Below are positions 8,200 to 17,750 of a stretch of 64,000 bases of DNA, in pieces. The position numbers were made by a program, and so were the translations under genes. The first letter of the stretch is position 1. Each line of letters starts with the position of its first letter. Under the pieces are notes generated by a model that saw only the letters and a program-made list of their open reading frames with translations, ran no database searches and was not told the DNA's origin. Origin of the DNA: Kribbella soli (GTDB taxonomy: Bacteria; Actinomycetota; Actinomycetes; Propionibacteriales; Kribbellaceae); assembly GCF_004331345.1 (NCBI RefSeq), contig NZ_SJJZ01000001.1:1054001-1118000 (forward strand), written 5' to 3'.

Positions 8200-9069
8200 T
8201 CACGGACCTGCTGGGAGTCGTGTCCCCGGTTTCGCCGTTGACTGAGCGAGGCGGATCGTCGGTTTTGGGACCTGGTACGTCGTAACGTCGCCGCCCTGCA
8301 TGACCGTGAGGATTGCCTCGCCGACGATCGTGCCGAGACCGTGGACGTCGACCGTGACGACACTCAACGGCGGATGCGCCAACCGGGCGACGGCCGTGTC
8401 GTCCCACGCGATCACGGACAACTGGTCGGGGATGCGAACGCCCAGGTCCTTGGCCGCGGCGAGACCGCCGATCGCCATCAGGTCGTTGTCGTACACAACG
8501 GCCGTCGGGACCTGGCTGCCGGTCAGCAACTGCCGGGTCGCCTCCCGGCCCGAGCCCTCGGAGTAATCGCCCTCGATGACCCGGCCCTGGACGTCCCGCT
8601 CCGCGCAGGTCTCCATGAAGGCGTCGTCACGCGCCTGGCAGTGCAGCATGTCCCGCGGGCCGCTCACCCGCGCGATATCGCGATGCCCGAGATCCGCGAG
8701 CGCACGAACGGCCGCCCGGGCGCCCTCGGCGTTGTCGACGAGCACGTTGGTGATCGGCGCCTGCAGCTCCGGCCCGCCGAGCAGCACCGCCGGCACCGCC
8801 AGCCGCTCGAGCTCGGCGAGCCGCGGATCCTTCGCCCGGAGGTCGACCATCACGATGCCGTCGACGTGGTCGTTCGCCACCCAGCGCTGCCAGATCGCGA
8901 TCTCGTCGGCGATATCCGCCGCGAACTCGATCAGCAGACTCACCCGCCGCCCGTCGAAGACCTCCTCGATCCCCTGGACGACGTCGGCCATGAACGGCTC
9001 CATCCCGAGCAATCGCCCAGGACGCGCCAGCACCAGCCCGGCGATCCGCTCCCGCGTCACCTGCTGCAT
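8200..9069 (-). CDS. LacI-type effector-domain protein lacking the DNA-binding domain
   Basis: 289 residues resembling the periplasmic-binding-protein-like half of LacI regulators: VDGIVMVDLR near residue 70, VDNAEGARAAVRALADLGHRDIARVSGP, then AVVYDNDLMAIGGLAAAKDLGVRIPDQLSVIAWDD. It begins MQQVTRERIAGLVLARPG, where a normal LacI protein would already have its helix-turn-helix and hinge behind it. Only 73 bp separate this ATG from the divergent ROK gene, so no room exists for the missing 60 residues. GGAGGG precedes the ATG, showing a real start. Cytoplasmic (no signal peptide). It could be a stand-alone sugar sensor acting with the adjacent ROK regulator; this is inference. Confidence 0.8.
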   Translation of the reverse strand: MQQVTRERIAGLVLARPGRLLGMEPFMADVVQGIEEVFDGRRVSLLIEFAADIADEIAIWQRWVANDHVDGIVMVDLRAKDPRLAELERLAVPAVLLGGPELQAPITNVLVDNAEGARAAVRALADLGHRDIARVSGPRDMLHCQARDDAFMETCAERDVQGRVIEGDYSEGSGREATRQLLTGSQVPTAVVYDNDLMAIGGLAAAKDLGVRIPDQLSVIAWDDTAVARLAHPPLSVVTVDVHGLGTIVGEAILTVMQGGDVTTYQVPKPTIRLAQSTAKPGTRLPAGP

Positions 9070-9142
9070 ACACTGCCCTCCAAGGCCATCGAAGCCACTA
9101 TATTCACAGACCTAACAAACTCAGCAGAGAGCGGATGTCCCG

Positions 9143-10351
9143 ATGCAGCAGGTCAGCGACGCGTCGCGATCACCGGGTTACGACCCGGCACCGACGAACA
9201 GTCGTGCCCTCATTGTGGACAGCATCCGCTCCGCGGGCACGGTCAGCCGGGTGGAACTCACCCAGATCACCGGCCTCACCGCCCCCTCGGTCACCACGCT
9301 GGTCCGGCGGCTGATCGACGACGGCCTCGTCGACGAGGCCGGTCGCGGCTCGTCCACCGGTGGCAAGCCTCGCACGATGCTGCGGATCCGGGCAGCAGCC
9401 CGGTACGTCGTCGGCGTCCATCTGAGCGCCGACAGCCTGACGTACGTGCTGGTCGACTACGCCGGCGCCGTCGTGGCCCGCTGGCGGCGCGCCGGGCCGG
9501 GCGACGACAGCGATCCGGAGCAGGTCGTGGAGCGGATCGCGGCCGAGACGACCGAGCTGATCGAGCGCTCGGGCGTCGACCCGTCGCTCGTCCTCGGGCT
9601 CGGCTTCGTGTGTCCCGGGCCGCTGATCCGCAACCGCGGCGTCACGTCCGCGCCGCCGTCGATGACGCACTGGGTCGGCTTCCCGATCCATCGCCGGCTG
9701 GAGGAACGGCTCGGCCTGCCCGCGCTGCTGGAGAACGACGCGACCGCGGCCGCTGCGGGCACCCGGCTCACCACCAGCCACGACGTCTCGGTGATGGCCG
9801 CGCTGTTCATGAGCGAGGGCATCGGATCCGGCCTGCGGCTGAACGGGAACGTCTACCAGGGCGCCCACGGCAACGCCGGCGAGGTCGGACACATCTGCGT
9901 TCAGATCGGCGGGCCGCAGTGCTGGTGCGGGAGCACCGGCTGCCTGGAGGCGATCGCCGGTCCCGCCACGGTCGTCGCCAAGGCGCGCGCGGCGGGCCTC
10001 GATCTCGGATCACCGCGGCGTACCGGGGTCGCGGCGTTCGCGGCCATCGCCCGGCTGGCGCTGACCGGGGACTCCCGGGCCGAGGCGATCCTGCGGGACT
10101 CCGCGTCCTGGCTCGCGCTCGGCGCGCAGACGATCACCAACATGTACGACGTCCAGCTGCTGGTGCTGACCGGGCCGGCGTTCGCCGTCGCCGGGACGAT
10201 CTACCTGCCGATCATCCAGGAGCGGATCCTGAGCTCCGCGTTCGGGCGTGCCGTGAACACCGAAGTGGTGCTCGACGAGCGCGGTCATGACGCCGCCGCG
10301 ATCGGCGCGGCGCTGATGATGCTCCGCTCGGATCTCGCGATCTCCGCCTAG
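9143..10351 (+). CDS. ROK family transcriptional regulator
   Basis: 402 residues: a MarR-like winged helix at about 20-80 (VSRVELTQITGLTAPSVTTLVRRLIDDG) followed by a ROK sugar-kinase-like domain. The ROK zinc motif is intact (GHICVQIGGPQCWCGSTGCLE), and LLENDATAAAAGT corresponds to the catalytic-Asp region of ROK kinases. Likely a repressor responding to a sugar or sugar phosphate. It is divergent from the HTH-less LacI-type gene and upstream, on the same strand, of a complete ABC importer whose promoter contains a ROK-like palindrome. ATG at 9143 has a weak GAGCGG upstream. Confidence 0.93.
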   Translation: MQQVSDASRSPGYDPAPTNSRALIVDSIRSAGTVSRVELTQITGLTAPSVTTLVRRLIDDGLVDEAGRGSSTGGKPRTMLRIRAAARYVVGVHLSADSLTYVLVDYAGAVVARWRRAGPGDDSDPEQVVERIAAETTELIERSGVDPSLVLGLGFVCPGPLIRNRGVTSAPPSMTHWVGFPIHRRLEERLGLPALLENDATAAAAGTRLTTSHDVSVMAALFMSEGIGSGLRLNGNVYQGAHGNAGEVGHICVQIGGPQCWCGSTGCLEAIAGPATVVAKARAAGLDLGSPRRTGVAAFAAIARLALTGDSRAEAILRDSASWLALGAQTITNMYDVQLLVLTGPAFAVAGTIYLPIIQERILSSAFGRAVNTEVVLDERGHDAAAIGAALMMLRSDLAISA

Positions 10352-10415
10352 CCAGAGCCCTCTCCTACGCTCCGCTGTCGAATCGTTACGTTTCTGACCC
10401 CTTGCGCCTTGTTTA

Positions 10416-10428
10416 TTAGGCGAACTAA
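10416..10428. promoter_or_regulatory. ROK-type operator candidate
   Basis: TTAGGCGAACTAA: TTAG and CTAA arms around five bases, in the 146-bp gap before the binding-protein gene. AT-rich palindromes of this form are typical of ROK (NagC/XylR-like) regulators, and a ROK gene is immediately upstream. Confidence 0.5.
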
Positions 10429-10497
10429 GTTACGGCCAGCTTCCCTGGCGGGTGCCGGGTGACGCGTTCGACGACCGCGTTGGAAAGGAATCGATCA

Positions 10498-12192
10498 ATG
10501 CTCCGGAACCCGACGAAACGCCCACGCCTGCGGCGCCTGGTGAGCGCCGCAGCTGCCGCCACCGCCACCACGCTCCTGCTCGCCGCCTGCGAGGGCGCCG
10601 CCGCCGGCAACCAGACCGCCGCCAAGGACGCCTCCATCACGGTCGCAGCCGGCGACATCACCACCGAGAACTTCAACCCGTTCAGCAGCACCGCGCTGCA
10701 GCCGACGCTGGGCGTCATCTACGAGCCGCTGTACTGGTACAACTTCGCGAAGCAGTCGGACCCGACGCCGGTGCTCGCCTCGGGCTTCTCGTGGAACGCC
10801 GCCGGGACCGAGCTCACCATCAAGACCCGGCACGACGTGAAGTGGAACGACGGCCAGCCGTTCACCGCGAAGGATGTTGCTTTCACGTTCAACCTGGTCG
10901 CGAAGACGCCGGCGCTGAACCCGTCCGGCCTCGCCGCGATCGCGAAGGCCACGTCGGACGACACCGCCGTACTGACCTTCAAGTCGAAGTCCCTGATGCA
11001 GGAGCCGGCCGTGCTCGCCAACCAGGCGATCGTGCCCGAGCACATCTGGAAGGACATCAAGGACCCGACGACGGACCTCAACAAGAACCCGGTCGGCACC
11101 GGGCCGTTCAAGGTGAAGTCGTACACGCCGCAGAGCTTCGTGCTGACGAAGAACGAGCAGTACTGGGAGGCGGGCAAGCCCACCATCAAGGAGGTGCGCT
11201 ACCTGCCGGTGGCGTCCGCGGACGCCGCCAGCGCCGCCCTGGTCGCGGGCAAGGTCGACTGGGCCAGCGCCTATCTGCCCGGCATCGACAACATCATGAA
11301 GTCCGGCAAGAACCTGACCTACGTGAACACGCCGGTGATGACGACGGTCGTCGTGACGTGTTCCAACGCCGCCCTCGGGTGCGCAGGACCGCAGACCGAC
11401 CCGGCCGTCCGCAAGGCGATCTACTTGGCGATGAACCGCGAACAGCTCGCGAAGCTGGCCGGCGGCGGTGTCGCGGGCGTCGGCTCGCCGACCATGCTGC
11501 TCCCGGGCCGCGACGACAACTGGATCGCCGACGCCGGTGCGGCGAAACTCCCGCAGAGCGCGAACGCCGACGAGGCCGGCAAGCTCCTCGACGCGGCCGG
11601 ATGGACGAAGGGCAGTGACGGCGTACGGACGAAGGACGGCAAGCGGCTGTCGCTGACCGTCCAGACCGTCACCGGGTGGAGCGACTACATCCTGATCAAC
11701 GACACCCTCAAGCAGCAGCTAGCCGCGGCCGGCATCGAGCTCAAGCCGAGCCAGGTGTCCTGGAACGAGTGGAACGCCGCCCAGACCAACGGCAAGTTCC
11801 AGCTGTCGCTGGACTCTGTCGGCCTCGGCGCGTCCACGAACCCGTACTTCACCTACGACAGCAAGCTCGCCACGACGAACACCGCACCGGTCGGCAAGTC
11901 CGCGTCGGCCGGCAACCAGTCCCGGTTCTCGAACCCGGCCGTGGACGCCGCGCTCAAGACGGCCGCCGGTACGACGGACCAGGCCGCGCAGAAGGCGGAG
12001 TACGCGAAGATCCAGTCGATCATCGCGGACCAGCTGCCCTACATCCCGGTCTACGTGAACTCGATGCTCACCGAGTTCAACACCTCGCGAGCGACCGGCT
12101 GGCCGACCAAGGACAACATGTACGTCCTGCCCGCGGCCTGGAAGGCCTGGGACGCCGGCATCGTCCTCAAGACGATCAAGCCCGCCAGCTGA
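10498..12192 (+). CDS. ABC transporter substrate-binding lipoprotein, family 5 (peptide/oligosaccharide)
   Basis: 564-residue extracellular binding protein of the DppA/OppA/SBP_bac_5 type. Twin-basic-rich signal peptide with lipobox LLLAAC (Cys at about residue 31), then NFNPFSSTALQPTLGVIYEPLYWYN and VKWNDGQPFTAKDVAFTFN, a hallmark of the family. ATG at 10498 has GGAAAGGA at normal spacing; an upstream ATG (10459) would add 13 residues before the signal sequence. It heads an operon with two permeases and two ATPases. In actinobacteria such systems often import oligosaccharides as well as peptides, and the sugar-type ROK control hints at a carbohydrate ligand; this is inference. Confidence 0.92.
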   Translation: MLRNPTKRPRLRRLVSAAAAATATTLLLAACEGAAAGNQTAAKDASITVAAGDITTENFNPFSSTALQPTLGVIYEPLYWYNFAKQSDPTPVLASGFSWNAAGTELTIKTRHDVKWNDGQPFTAKDVAFTFNLVAKTPALNPSGLAAIAKATSDDTAVLTFKSKSLMQEPAVLANQAIVPEHIWKDIKDPTTDLNKNPVGTGPFKVKSYTPQSFVLTKNEQYWEAGKPTIKEVRYLPVASADAASAALVAGKVDWASAYLPGIDNIMKSGKNLTYVNTPVMTTVVVTCSNAALGCAGPQTDPAVRKAIYLAMNREQLAKLAGGGVAGVGSPTMLLPGRDDNWIADAGAAKLPQSANADEAGKLLDAAGWTKGSDGVRTKDGKRLSLTVQTVTGWSDYILINDTLKQQLAAAGIELKPSQVSWNEWNAAQTNGKFQLSLDSVGLGASTNPYFTYDSKLATTNTAPVGKSASAGNQSRFSNPAVDAALKTAAGTTDQAAQKAEYAKIQSIIADQLPYIPVYVNSMLTEFNTSRATGWPTKDNMYVLPAAWKAWDAGIVLKTIKPAS

Positions 12193-12205
12193 GCGCGGGC
12201 CGGCC

Positions 12206-13195
12206 GTGCGCTATCTGCTACGGAAACTCGCCTTCTACGTCGTCGCACTCTGGGCGGCCCTGACGCTGAACTTCCTGGTTCCCCGGCTGATGCCGGGGAA
12301 CCCGGTCGACCTGATGCTGTCCAAGCTCGCGACCAAGGGACCGGTCACGCCGACCACCCGGAACGCGATCGAGGCACTGCTCGGCACGGACACCCACTCG
12401 TCGCTGTGGAGCCAGTACTGGACCTACCTGCATCACCTGGTCACCGGCGACCTGGGTACGTCGATCGCGTACTTCCCGGCGCCGGTGTCCCAGGTCATCG
12501 GCCAGACGCTGCCCTGGACCGTCGGCCTGATCGGTCTCGCGACGTTGATCTCGTTCGCGATCGGGATCCTGCTGGGACGCGCCGCCGGCTGGCGGCGCGG
12601 TTCCTGGGTCGACAACCTGATCCCGGTCACCACGATGCTGCAGTCGGTGCCGTACTTCTGGCTCGCACTGCTGCTGCTCTTCCTGCTCGGCAGCACCTGG
12701 CCGGTCTTCCCACTGAGCGGCGGGTACGACGTGTACTCCGTGACGCCGGGCTGGAGTCTGCCGTTCGCGCAGTCCGTGCTGTACCACGGAGCTCTGCCGG
12801 CGTTGACGATCGTCATCTCGTCGGTCGGCGGCTGGATGCTCGGGATGCGCAACATGATGGTCTCGACGATGTCCGAGGACTTCGTGGTGACTGCCGAGGC
12901 GAAAGGCCTGACGCCGGGCCGGATCCGGTCCCGGTACGTCGCCCGGAACGCGGTCCTGCCGTCCATCTCCGGGTTCGCGATCTCGCTCGGTTTCGTGGTC
13001 GCCGGGTCGATCGTCACCGAGGCGGTGTTCTCGTACCCGGGGATCGGCTCGGCACTACTGCTTGCTGTGGGCAACAACGACTACGCGCTGATGCAGGGCG
13101 TCTTCCTGATCATCACGCTCGCGGTCCTCGGCGCGAACCTGCTCGTCGACCTCCTGTACGGCGTCATCGACCCACGCACCCGTGCGCGGTCCTAG
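12206..13195 (+). CDS. ABC transporter permease, DppB type
   Basis: 329-residue membrane protein starting with GTG 13 nt after the binding-protein stop. First span YLLRKLAFYVVALWAALTLN, the usual large extracytoplasmic loop (about residues 30-95), and a cytoplasmic EAA-like loop VVTAEAKGLTPGRIRSRYVARN near residue 230. Forms the translocation channel with the DppC-type protein encoded next. Confidence 0.92.
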   Translation: MRYLLRKLAFYVVALWAALTLNFLVPRLMPGNPVDLMLSKLATKGPVTPTTRNAIEALLGTDTHSSLWSQYWTYLHHLVTGDLGTSIAYFPAPVSQVIGQTLPWTVGLIGLATLISFAIGILLGRAAGWRRGSWVDNLIPVTTMLQSVPYFWLALLLLFLLGSTWPVFPLSGGYDVYSVTPGWSLPFAQSVLYHGALPALTIVISSVGGWMLGMRNMMVSTMSEDFVVTAEAKGLTPGRIRSRYVARNAVLPSISGFAISLGFVVAGSIVTEAVFSYPGIGSALLLAVGNNDYALMQGVFLIITLAVLGANLLVDLLYGVIDPRTRARS

Positions 13196-13207
13196 AGAGG
13201 GGTGAAC

Positions 13208-14119
13208 ATGACAGCAACCACTGAAGGCGCAGTCGCCGTGGCGGCCCCGATCCGCCGCCGGACCTTACCGCCGATGACCGTCAAGCTGGCCGTCGGCCTG
13301 GGCATCGCCGGTCTGATCATCCTGTTCGGAGTGATCGGTCCGCTGCTGGTCGGCGATCCGTCGGCGGTCCGGGACATCGGCCTGACCGCGCCGGGGAACG
13401 GATTCCTCCTCGGCACCACGCAGAGCGGTCAGGACGTGTTCGCCCAGCTCGCGTACGCGACCCGCGGCTCGCTGATCATCGGCGTCGTGGTCGGTGCGAT
13501 CACACTGCTGCTGTCGTCGTTCTTCGGCATCGTCGGCGCGTTCGTCGGCGGCTGGACCGACGAGGCGTTCTCGCTGTTCACCAACATCATGCTGGTGATT
13601 CCCGGTCTGCCGCTGGTGATCGTGATCTCCAGCTACGTCCCGAACAAGTCGATCTGGCTGGTGGCCGCGGTCCTCGCGATCACCAGCTGGGCCGGATCCG
13701 CGCGCGTCCTGCGCGGCTTCACGCTCAGCGTGCGCAGCCGCGACTACGTGCTCGCGGCCCGGATCGGCGGCGAGAAGCGCTGGCGGATCCTGCTCGTCGA
13801 GATCCTGCCGAACCTGATCCCGCTGCTCGCGTCGCAGGTGGTGTTCGCGGTGATCTTCGCGATCCTCGGCGAGGCGGGCCTGTCGTTCCTCGGGCTCGGC
13901 GCGTCCGGATCGTTCACCTGGGGCACGATGCTCTTCTACGCGCAGAACGGGCTCGCGCTCCGGCTCGGCGCCTGGTGGTGGTTCGCGCCGCCCGGCCTGG
14001 CGATCGCCCTCTTCGGCGCGGCCCTGTCGCTGATCAACTTCTCGATCGACGAGATCATCAACCCGAAGCTGCGCTCGCAGACGCGTGCCGAACGCAACAA
14101 GTGGAGCGTGAAAGCGTGA
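13208..14119 (+). CDS. ABC transporter permease, DppC type
   Basis: 303-residue permease. ATG at 13208 follows GAGAGGGG; a GTG six bases earlier lies inside the ribosome site and is less likely. Membrane segment LAVGLGIAGLIILFGVIGPLL near residue 30, the DppC-family block LGTTQSGQDVFAQLAYATRGSL, and the EAA loop RSRDYVLAARIGGEKRWRIL. The stop overlaps the GTG start of the first ATPase (GTGA). Confidence 0.92.
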   Translation: MTATTEGAVAVAAPIRRRTLPPMTVKLAVGLGIAGLIILFGVIGPLLVGDPSAVRDIGLTAPGNGFLLGTTQSGQDVFAQLAYATRGSLIIGVVVGAITLLLSSFFGIVGAFVGGWTDEAFSLFTNIMLVIPGLPLVIVISSYVPNKSIWLVAAVLAITSWAGSARVLRGFTLSVRSRDYVLAARIGGEKRWRILLVEILPNLIPLLASQVVFAVIFAILGEAGLSFLGLGASGSFTWGTMLFYAQNGLALRLGAWWWFAPPGLAIALFGAALSLINFSIDEIINPKLRSQTRAERNKWSVKA

Positions 14120-14991
14120 GTGTGTTGAGTATCGAGAACCTGAGCATCGACTACCGCGCTGAGACGACCGTGCACGCCGTACGCGAGGTCTCACTCACCC
14201 TGGAGCGCGGCGAGATCCTCGGTCTCGCGGGTGAGAGCGGCTGTGGGAAGTCGACGCTGGCGTACGCGATCACCCGCCTGCTCAAGCCGCCGGCGACGAT
14301 CACCGGCGGACGCGTCGTGTTCTCGTCCCGCGAGGGATACGACATCGACCTGTCGAGCCTGGCCGGCGACGACCTGCGCGCGTTCCGCTGGGACAAGATC
14401 GCGATGGTCTTCCAGGGCGCGATGAACTCGCTCAATCCGGTACTGCGGATCTCCGAGCAGCTCGAAGACGTGTTCATCACGCACCGGCCCGAGCTGAGCA
14501 AGGCAGAGCGGCGCAGCCGCTGCGGCGAGCTGCTCGAACTCGTCGGCGTCGACCGGAACCGGCTTCGCGCCTATCCGCACGAGCTGTCCGGCGGGATGCG
14601 GCAGCGCGTGATGATCGCGATGGCGCTGGCGCTCGATCCGCAGGTGCTGATCATGGACGAGCCGACCACCGCGCTCGACGTGGTCGTGCAGCGGGAGATC
14701 CTCCGTGAGATCACGCGGCTGCGGTCGGAGCTGGGGTTCGCGGTCATCTTCATCACCCACGACCTGCCGCTGCTGCTCGAGATCAGCGACCGGATCGCGG
14801 TGATGCGGGCCGGGTTGATCGTCGAACTCGACGATGCGCTGACCCTCTACACGAAGCCCAAACACCCGTACACGAAGCGATTGCTGTCGTCCTTCCCCAG
14901 CCTGACCGGTGAGCGCGGCGGCTTCATACGGACCGGCGAGGTCGCCGACGTCGCCCTGGATGAGACAGATCAGACCGTGGAGGCCGGATGA
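14116..14991 (+). CDS. ABC transporter ATPase, DppD type
   Basis: 291-residue nucleotide-binding subunit. Walker A GESGCGKST near residue 39, signature LSGGMRQRV, Walker B VLIMDEPTTALD, H-loop FITHDLP. The C-terminal PKHPYTKRLLSSFPSL is the start of the oligopeptide/dipeptide-specific extension. The start is the GTG at 14116, overlapping the previous stop (GTGA) with GGAG 10 nt upstream; longer starts would lie inside the permease gene. Confidence 0.93.
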   Translation: MSVLSIENLSIDYRAETTVHAVREVSLTLERGEILGLAGESGCGKSTLAYAITRLLKPPATITGGRVVFSSREGYDIDLSSLAGDDLRAFRWDKIAMVFQGAMNSLNPVLRISEQLEDVFITHRPELSKAERRSRCGELLELVGVDRNRLRAYPHELSGGMRQRVMIAMALALDPQVLIMDEPTTALDVVVQREILREITRLRSELGFAVIFITHDLPLLLEISDRIAVMRAGLIVELDDALTLYTKPKHPYTKRLLSSFPSLTGERGGFIRTGEVADVALDETDQTVEAG

Positions 14992-15788
14992 GCGTGCTGG
15001 AGATGCGCGATGTCGTGAAGGAGTACCGGCTGCGCAACGGTCTGCGGACCACGCGGCTGCGCGCCGTCGACAAGGTGAGTTTCGAGCTGACTCCGGGCCG
15101 GACGATCGCGCTGGTCGGGCAGTCCGGGTCGGGCAAGTCGACGATCGCCAAGTTGCTGATGCAGCTCGAACGGCCGACGTCCGGAGCGATCCTGGTGGAC
15201 GGCGAGCCGATGCGGTACCACGGTGCGCCTGCCGCGGCGTACCGGAAGGCTGTGCAGATGGTGTTCCAGGACCCCTTCGCGTCGCTGAATCCGTACCACA
15301 CGATCAGCCATCACCTGGAGCGGCCGGTGAAGCTTCATCACCCGGACTTCACCCGCGAGCAGGTCGACGAGCGGGTGCTCGAGCTGCTGCGGCGGGTCCG
15401 GCTGGACGAGGACTTCGCCCACCGGAAGCCGCACGAGTTGTCGGGCGGTCAGCGGCAGCGCGTCGCGATCGCCCGGGCACTCGCCCCCGAACCGGCGATC
15501 CTCGTCGCGGACGAGCCGGTGTCGATGCTCGACGTCTCGATCCGCCTCGGCGTACTCAACCTCCTCGCAACCCTGCAACGCGAGGAGAACCTCGGGGTCC
15601 TCTACATCACCCACGACCTCGCCACCGCCCGCCACTTCAGCGACGAAATCATGGTCCTGTACGGCGGTGTCGTGGTCGAACGCGGTCCCGCGGACGACGT
15701 GATCCTGAACCCCCAGCACGAATACACCCAACTCCTCGCCGAAGCCGCCCCAGCCCCGGAGCGCCGCCTCGCCGAACGACGGTCGTAA
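14988..15788 (+). CDS. ABC transporter ATPase, DppF type
   Basis: 266-residue second ATPase. Walker A GQSGSGKST, Q-loop MVFQDPFASLNP, signature LSGGQRQRVAIARAL, Walker B ILVADEPVSMLD, H-loop YITHDLATA. The start overlaps the DppD-type stop (ATGA). Last gene of the 10.5-15.8 kb importer operon; a strong terminator hairpin follows. Confidence 0.93.
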   Translation: MSVLEMRDVVKEYRLRNGLRTTRLRAVDKVSFELTPGRTIALVGQSGSGKSTIAKLLMQLERPTSGAILVDGEPMRYHGAPAAAYRKAVQMVFQDPFASLNPYHTISHHLERPVKLHHPDFTREQVDERVLELLRRVRLDEDFAHRKPHELSGGQRQRVAIARALAPEPAILVADEPVSMLDVSIRLGVLNLLATLQREENLGVLYITHDLATARHFSDEIMVLYGGVVVERGPADDVILNPQHEYTQLLAEAAPAPERRLAERRS

Positions 15789-15793
15789 ACGAC

Positions 15794-15831
15794 AAGTACG
15801 CCGGAGAACCAGGTGGCTCTCCGGCGTACTT
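15794..15831. terminator. Bidirectional terminator between importer operon and glmM
   Basis: AAGTACGCCGGAGA pairs perfectly with TCTCCGGCGTACTT around a 10-nt loop, with short A/T tracts on both sides. Lies between convergent genes. Confidence 0.85.
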
Positions 15832-15839
15832 TGCTGCTT

Positions 15840-17186
15840 TCAGAGCTTCAGCGAGGAAGCGACTACGTCTGCGAGGGAGTGGGCGATCTCGTCGGCGGTG
15901 TCCGAGGACTCGGCTTCGACCATGACCCGGACGAGGGGCTCGGTGCCCGACGGGCGGAGCAGGACTCGGCCGGTGTCGCCCAGGCGCGTGGTGGCCTCGG
16001 CGACCGCGGACTGCACCGCGGGGTCGGTGCCCGCGCGGGACTTGTCCACGTTCTTCACGTTGACCAGGACCTGCGGGAGGCGGGTCATCGCACCGGCCAG
16101 ATCGGCCAGGCTCTTGCCGGTCTGGGCCACCCGGGCCAGCAGCATGACCGCGGTCAGCGTGCCGTCGCCGGTGGTCGCGTGGTCGGACAGGATCACGTGC
16201 CCGGACTGCTCACCGCCGAGCTTGTGGCCGCCGGCCTTCATCGCCTCGAGCACGTACCGGTCGCCGACCTTGGTCTGCTCGACCGCGATCCGCTCCCGGA
16301 CCATCGCCTGCACGAAGCCCAGGTTGCTCATCACGGTCGCGACCACGGTGTCGTTCGACAGCTTGCCGCTGTCCCGCATCGCCAGCGCCAGGATCGCGAG
16401 GATCTGGTCGCCGTCGACGAGCTCGCCGTTCGCGTCCACCGCCAGGCAGCGGTCCGCGTCGCCGTCGAGCGCGATGCCGACATCGGCGCGGTGCCCGACG
16501 ACCTCACGCTGCAGGCCGTCGATGTGCGTGGAGCCGCAGTTCAGGTTGATGTTCAGCCCGTCCGGGGCGGCGGCGACCGTGATCACCTCGGCGCCGAGCC
16601 GGCGCAGTGCCTCCGGCGCGGTCTGCGAGGCGGCGCCGTTCGCGCAGTCGATCACGACCTTGAGACCGTCGAACCGGTTCGGTGACGAGCGGACCAGGTG
16701 CGAGACATACGTCTCGAAACCCTGCCCGTCGTCGGTCACCCGGCCGACGGACGCGCCGGTCGGGCGCTGCCACTCCTCGCCCATCCGGGCCTCGATGGCG
16801 TCCTCGATCACGTCGTCGAGCTTGATCCCGCCGCGGGCCAGGAACTTGATGCCGTTGTCTGGCATCGGGTTGTGGCTGGCGGACAGCATCACGCCGAGAT
16901 CGGCGCCGGTCGAACCGGTCAGGTGCGCCACGGCCGGTGTCGGCAGTACGCCGAGCCGGACCACGTCGACGCCGGCGCTGGCCAGACCGGCCACCACGGC
17001 GGCTTCCAGGAACTCACCACTGGCACGCGGATCCCGGCCCACAACGGCGCGTGGCCGGTGCCCTTCGAAGGCACCGGCCTCGCCGAGTACGTGAGCTGCC
17101 GCGACCGAAAGGTCGAGCGCCAGCTCCGCGGTCAGGTCCACGTTCGCCAGGCCACGGACTCCGTCCGTGCCGAACAAACGTCCCAT
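15840..17186 (-). CDS. glmM: Phosphoglucosamine mutase
   Basis: Interconverts glucosamine-6-phosphate and glucosamine-1-phosphate on the route to UDP-GlcNAc and peptidoglycan. 448 residues, the family's normal length. [15 protein letters not shown] at the N-terminus, the phosphoserine loop [13 protein letters not shown] (catalytic Ser about residue 104), the metal site [13 protein letters not shown], the sugar-binding GGEQSGH, and the phosphate-binding [12 protein letters not shown]. It begins 7 nt downstream of the rpsI stop, so it is likely cotranscribed with rplM-rpsI. Confidence 0.97.
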   Translation of the reverse strand: MGRLFGTDGVRGLANVDLTAELALDLSVAAAHVLGEAGAFEGHRPRAVVGRDPRASGEFLEAAVVAGLASAGVDVVRLGVLPTPAVAHLTGSTGADLGVMLSASHNPMPDNGIKFLARGGIKLDDVIEDAIEARMGEEWQRPTGASVGRVTDDGQGFETYVSHLVRSSPNRFDGLKVVIDCANGAASQTAPEALRRLGAEVITVAAAPDGLNINLNCGSTHIDGLQREVVGHRADVGIALDGDADRCLAVDANGELVDGDQILAILALAMRDSGKLSNDTVVATVMSNLGFVQAMVRERIAVEQTKVGDRYVLEAMKAGGHKLGGEQSGHVILSDHATTGDGTLTAVMLLARVAQTGKSLADLAGAMTRLPQVLVNVKNVDKSRAGTDPAVQSAVAEATTRLGDTGRVLLRPSGTEPLVRVMVEAESSDTADEIAHSLADVVASSLKL

Positions 17187-17193
17187 CAGGTGA

Positions 17194-17715
17194 TCAGCGC
17201 TTGCTGTACTGAGGCGCCTTACGGGCCTTCTTGAGACCGGCCTTCTTGCGCTCCTTGATCCGCGCGTCGCGGCTGAGCAGACCGGCCGACTTCAGGCCCT
17301 TGCGGTTGGCCTCACGGTCGGCGTCGTTCAGGCAGCGAGCCACGCCGAGCTGCAGCGCACCGGCCTGGCCGGTGATGCCGCCGCCGTTGATCCGGGCGAT
17401 CACGTCGTACGAGCCCTCGAGGCCCGCGACGACGAACGGCTCGTTCACGTGCTGCTGGTGGACCTTGTTCGGGAAGTAGACGTCGAGGTCCTTCCCGTTG
17501 ATCTTCCACTTGCCGCTGCCCGGGACGATCCGAACGCGAGCGACGGCCTCCTTGCGACGGCCGGTGGCGCCGGCCGGGTTGATGACCGCGACCCGACCCG
17601 TCTCGGCGCGCTGCTCCGGAGCCGGGTTCGTCTCGGAGGTGTAGGCGACCGGGCCCTCGGTGTCGATGGGGACCTCGGTGTCGAACTCTTCGGTCTCGGT
17701 GGTGATGTCGCTCAC
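17194..17715 (-). CDS. rpsI: 30S ribosomal protein S9 with N-terminal extension
   Basis: 173 residues. The conserved S9 fold begins near residue 50 ([18 protein letters not shown]) and ends with the invariant [17 protein letters not shown] tail that reaches the P-site tRNA. The first roughly 45 residues are acidic and look disordered; such extensions occur in other actinobacteria. Downstream of rplM, as in most bacteria. Confidence 0.97.
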   Translation of the reverse strand: MSDITTETEEFDTEVPIDTEGPVAYTSETNPAPEQRAETGRVAVINPAGATGRRKEAVARVRIVPGSGKWKINGKDLDVYFPNKVHQQHVNEPFVVAGLEGSYDVIARINGGGITGQAGALQLGVARCLNDADREANRKGLKSAGLLSRDARIKERKKAGLKKARKAPQYSKR

Positions 17716-17750
17716 GCTGTGAATCCTCGTTTACCTGGTTCGTCGATCGC

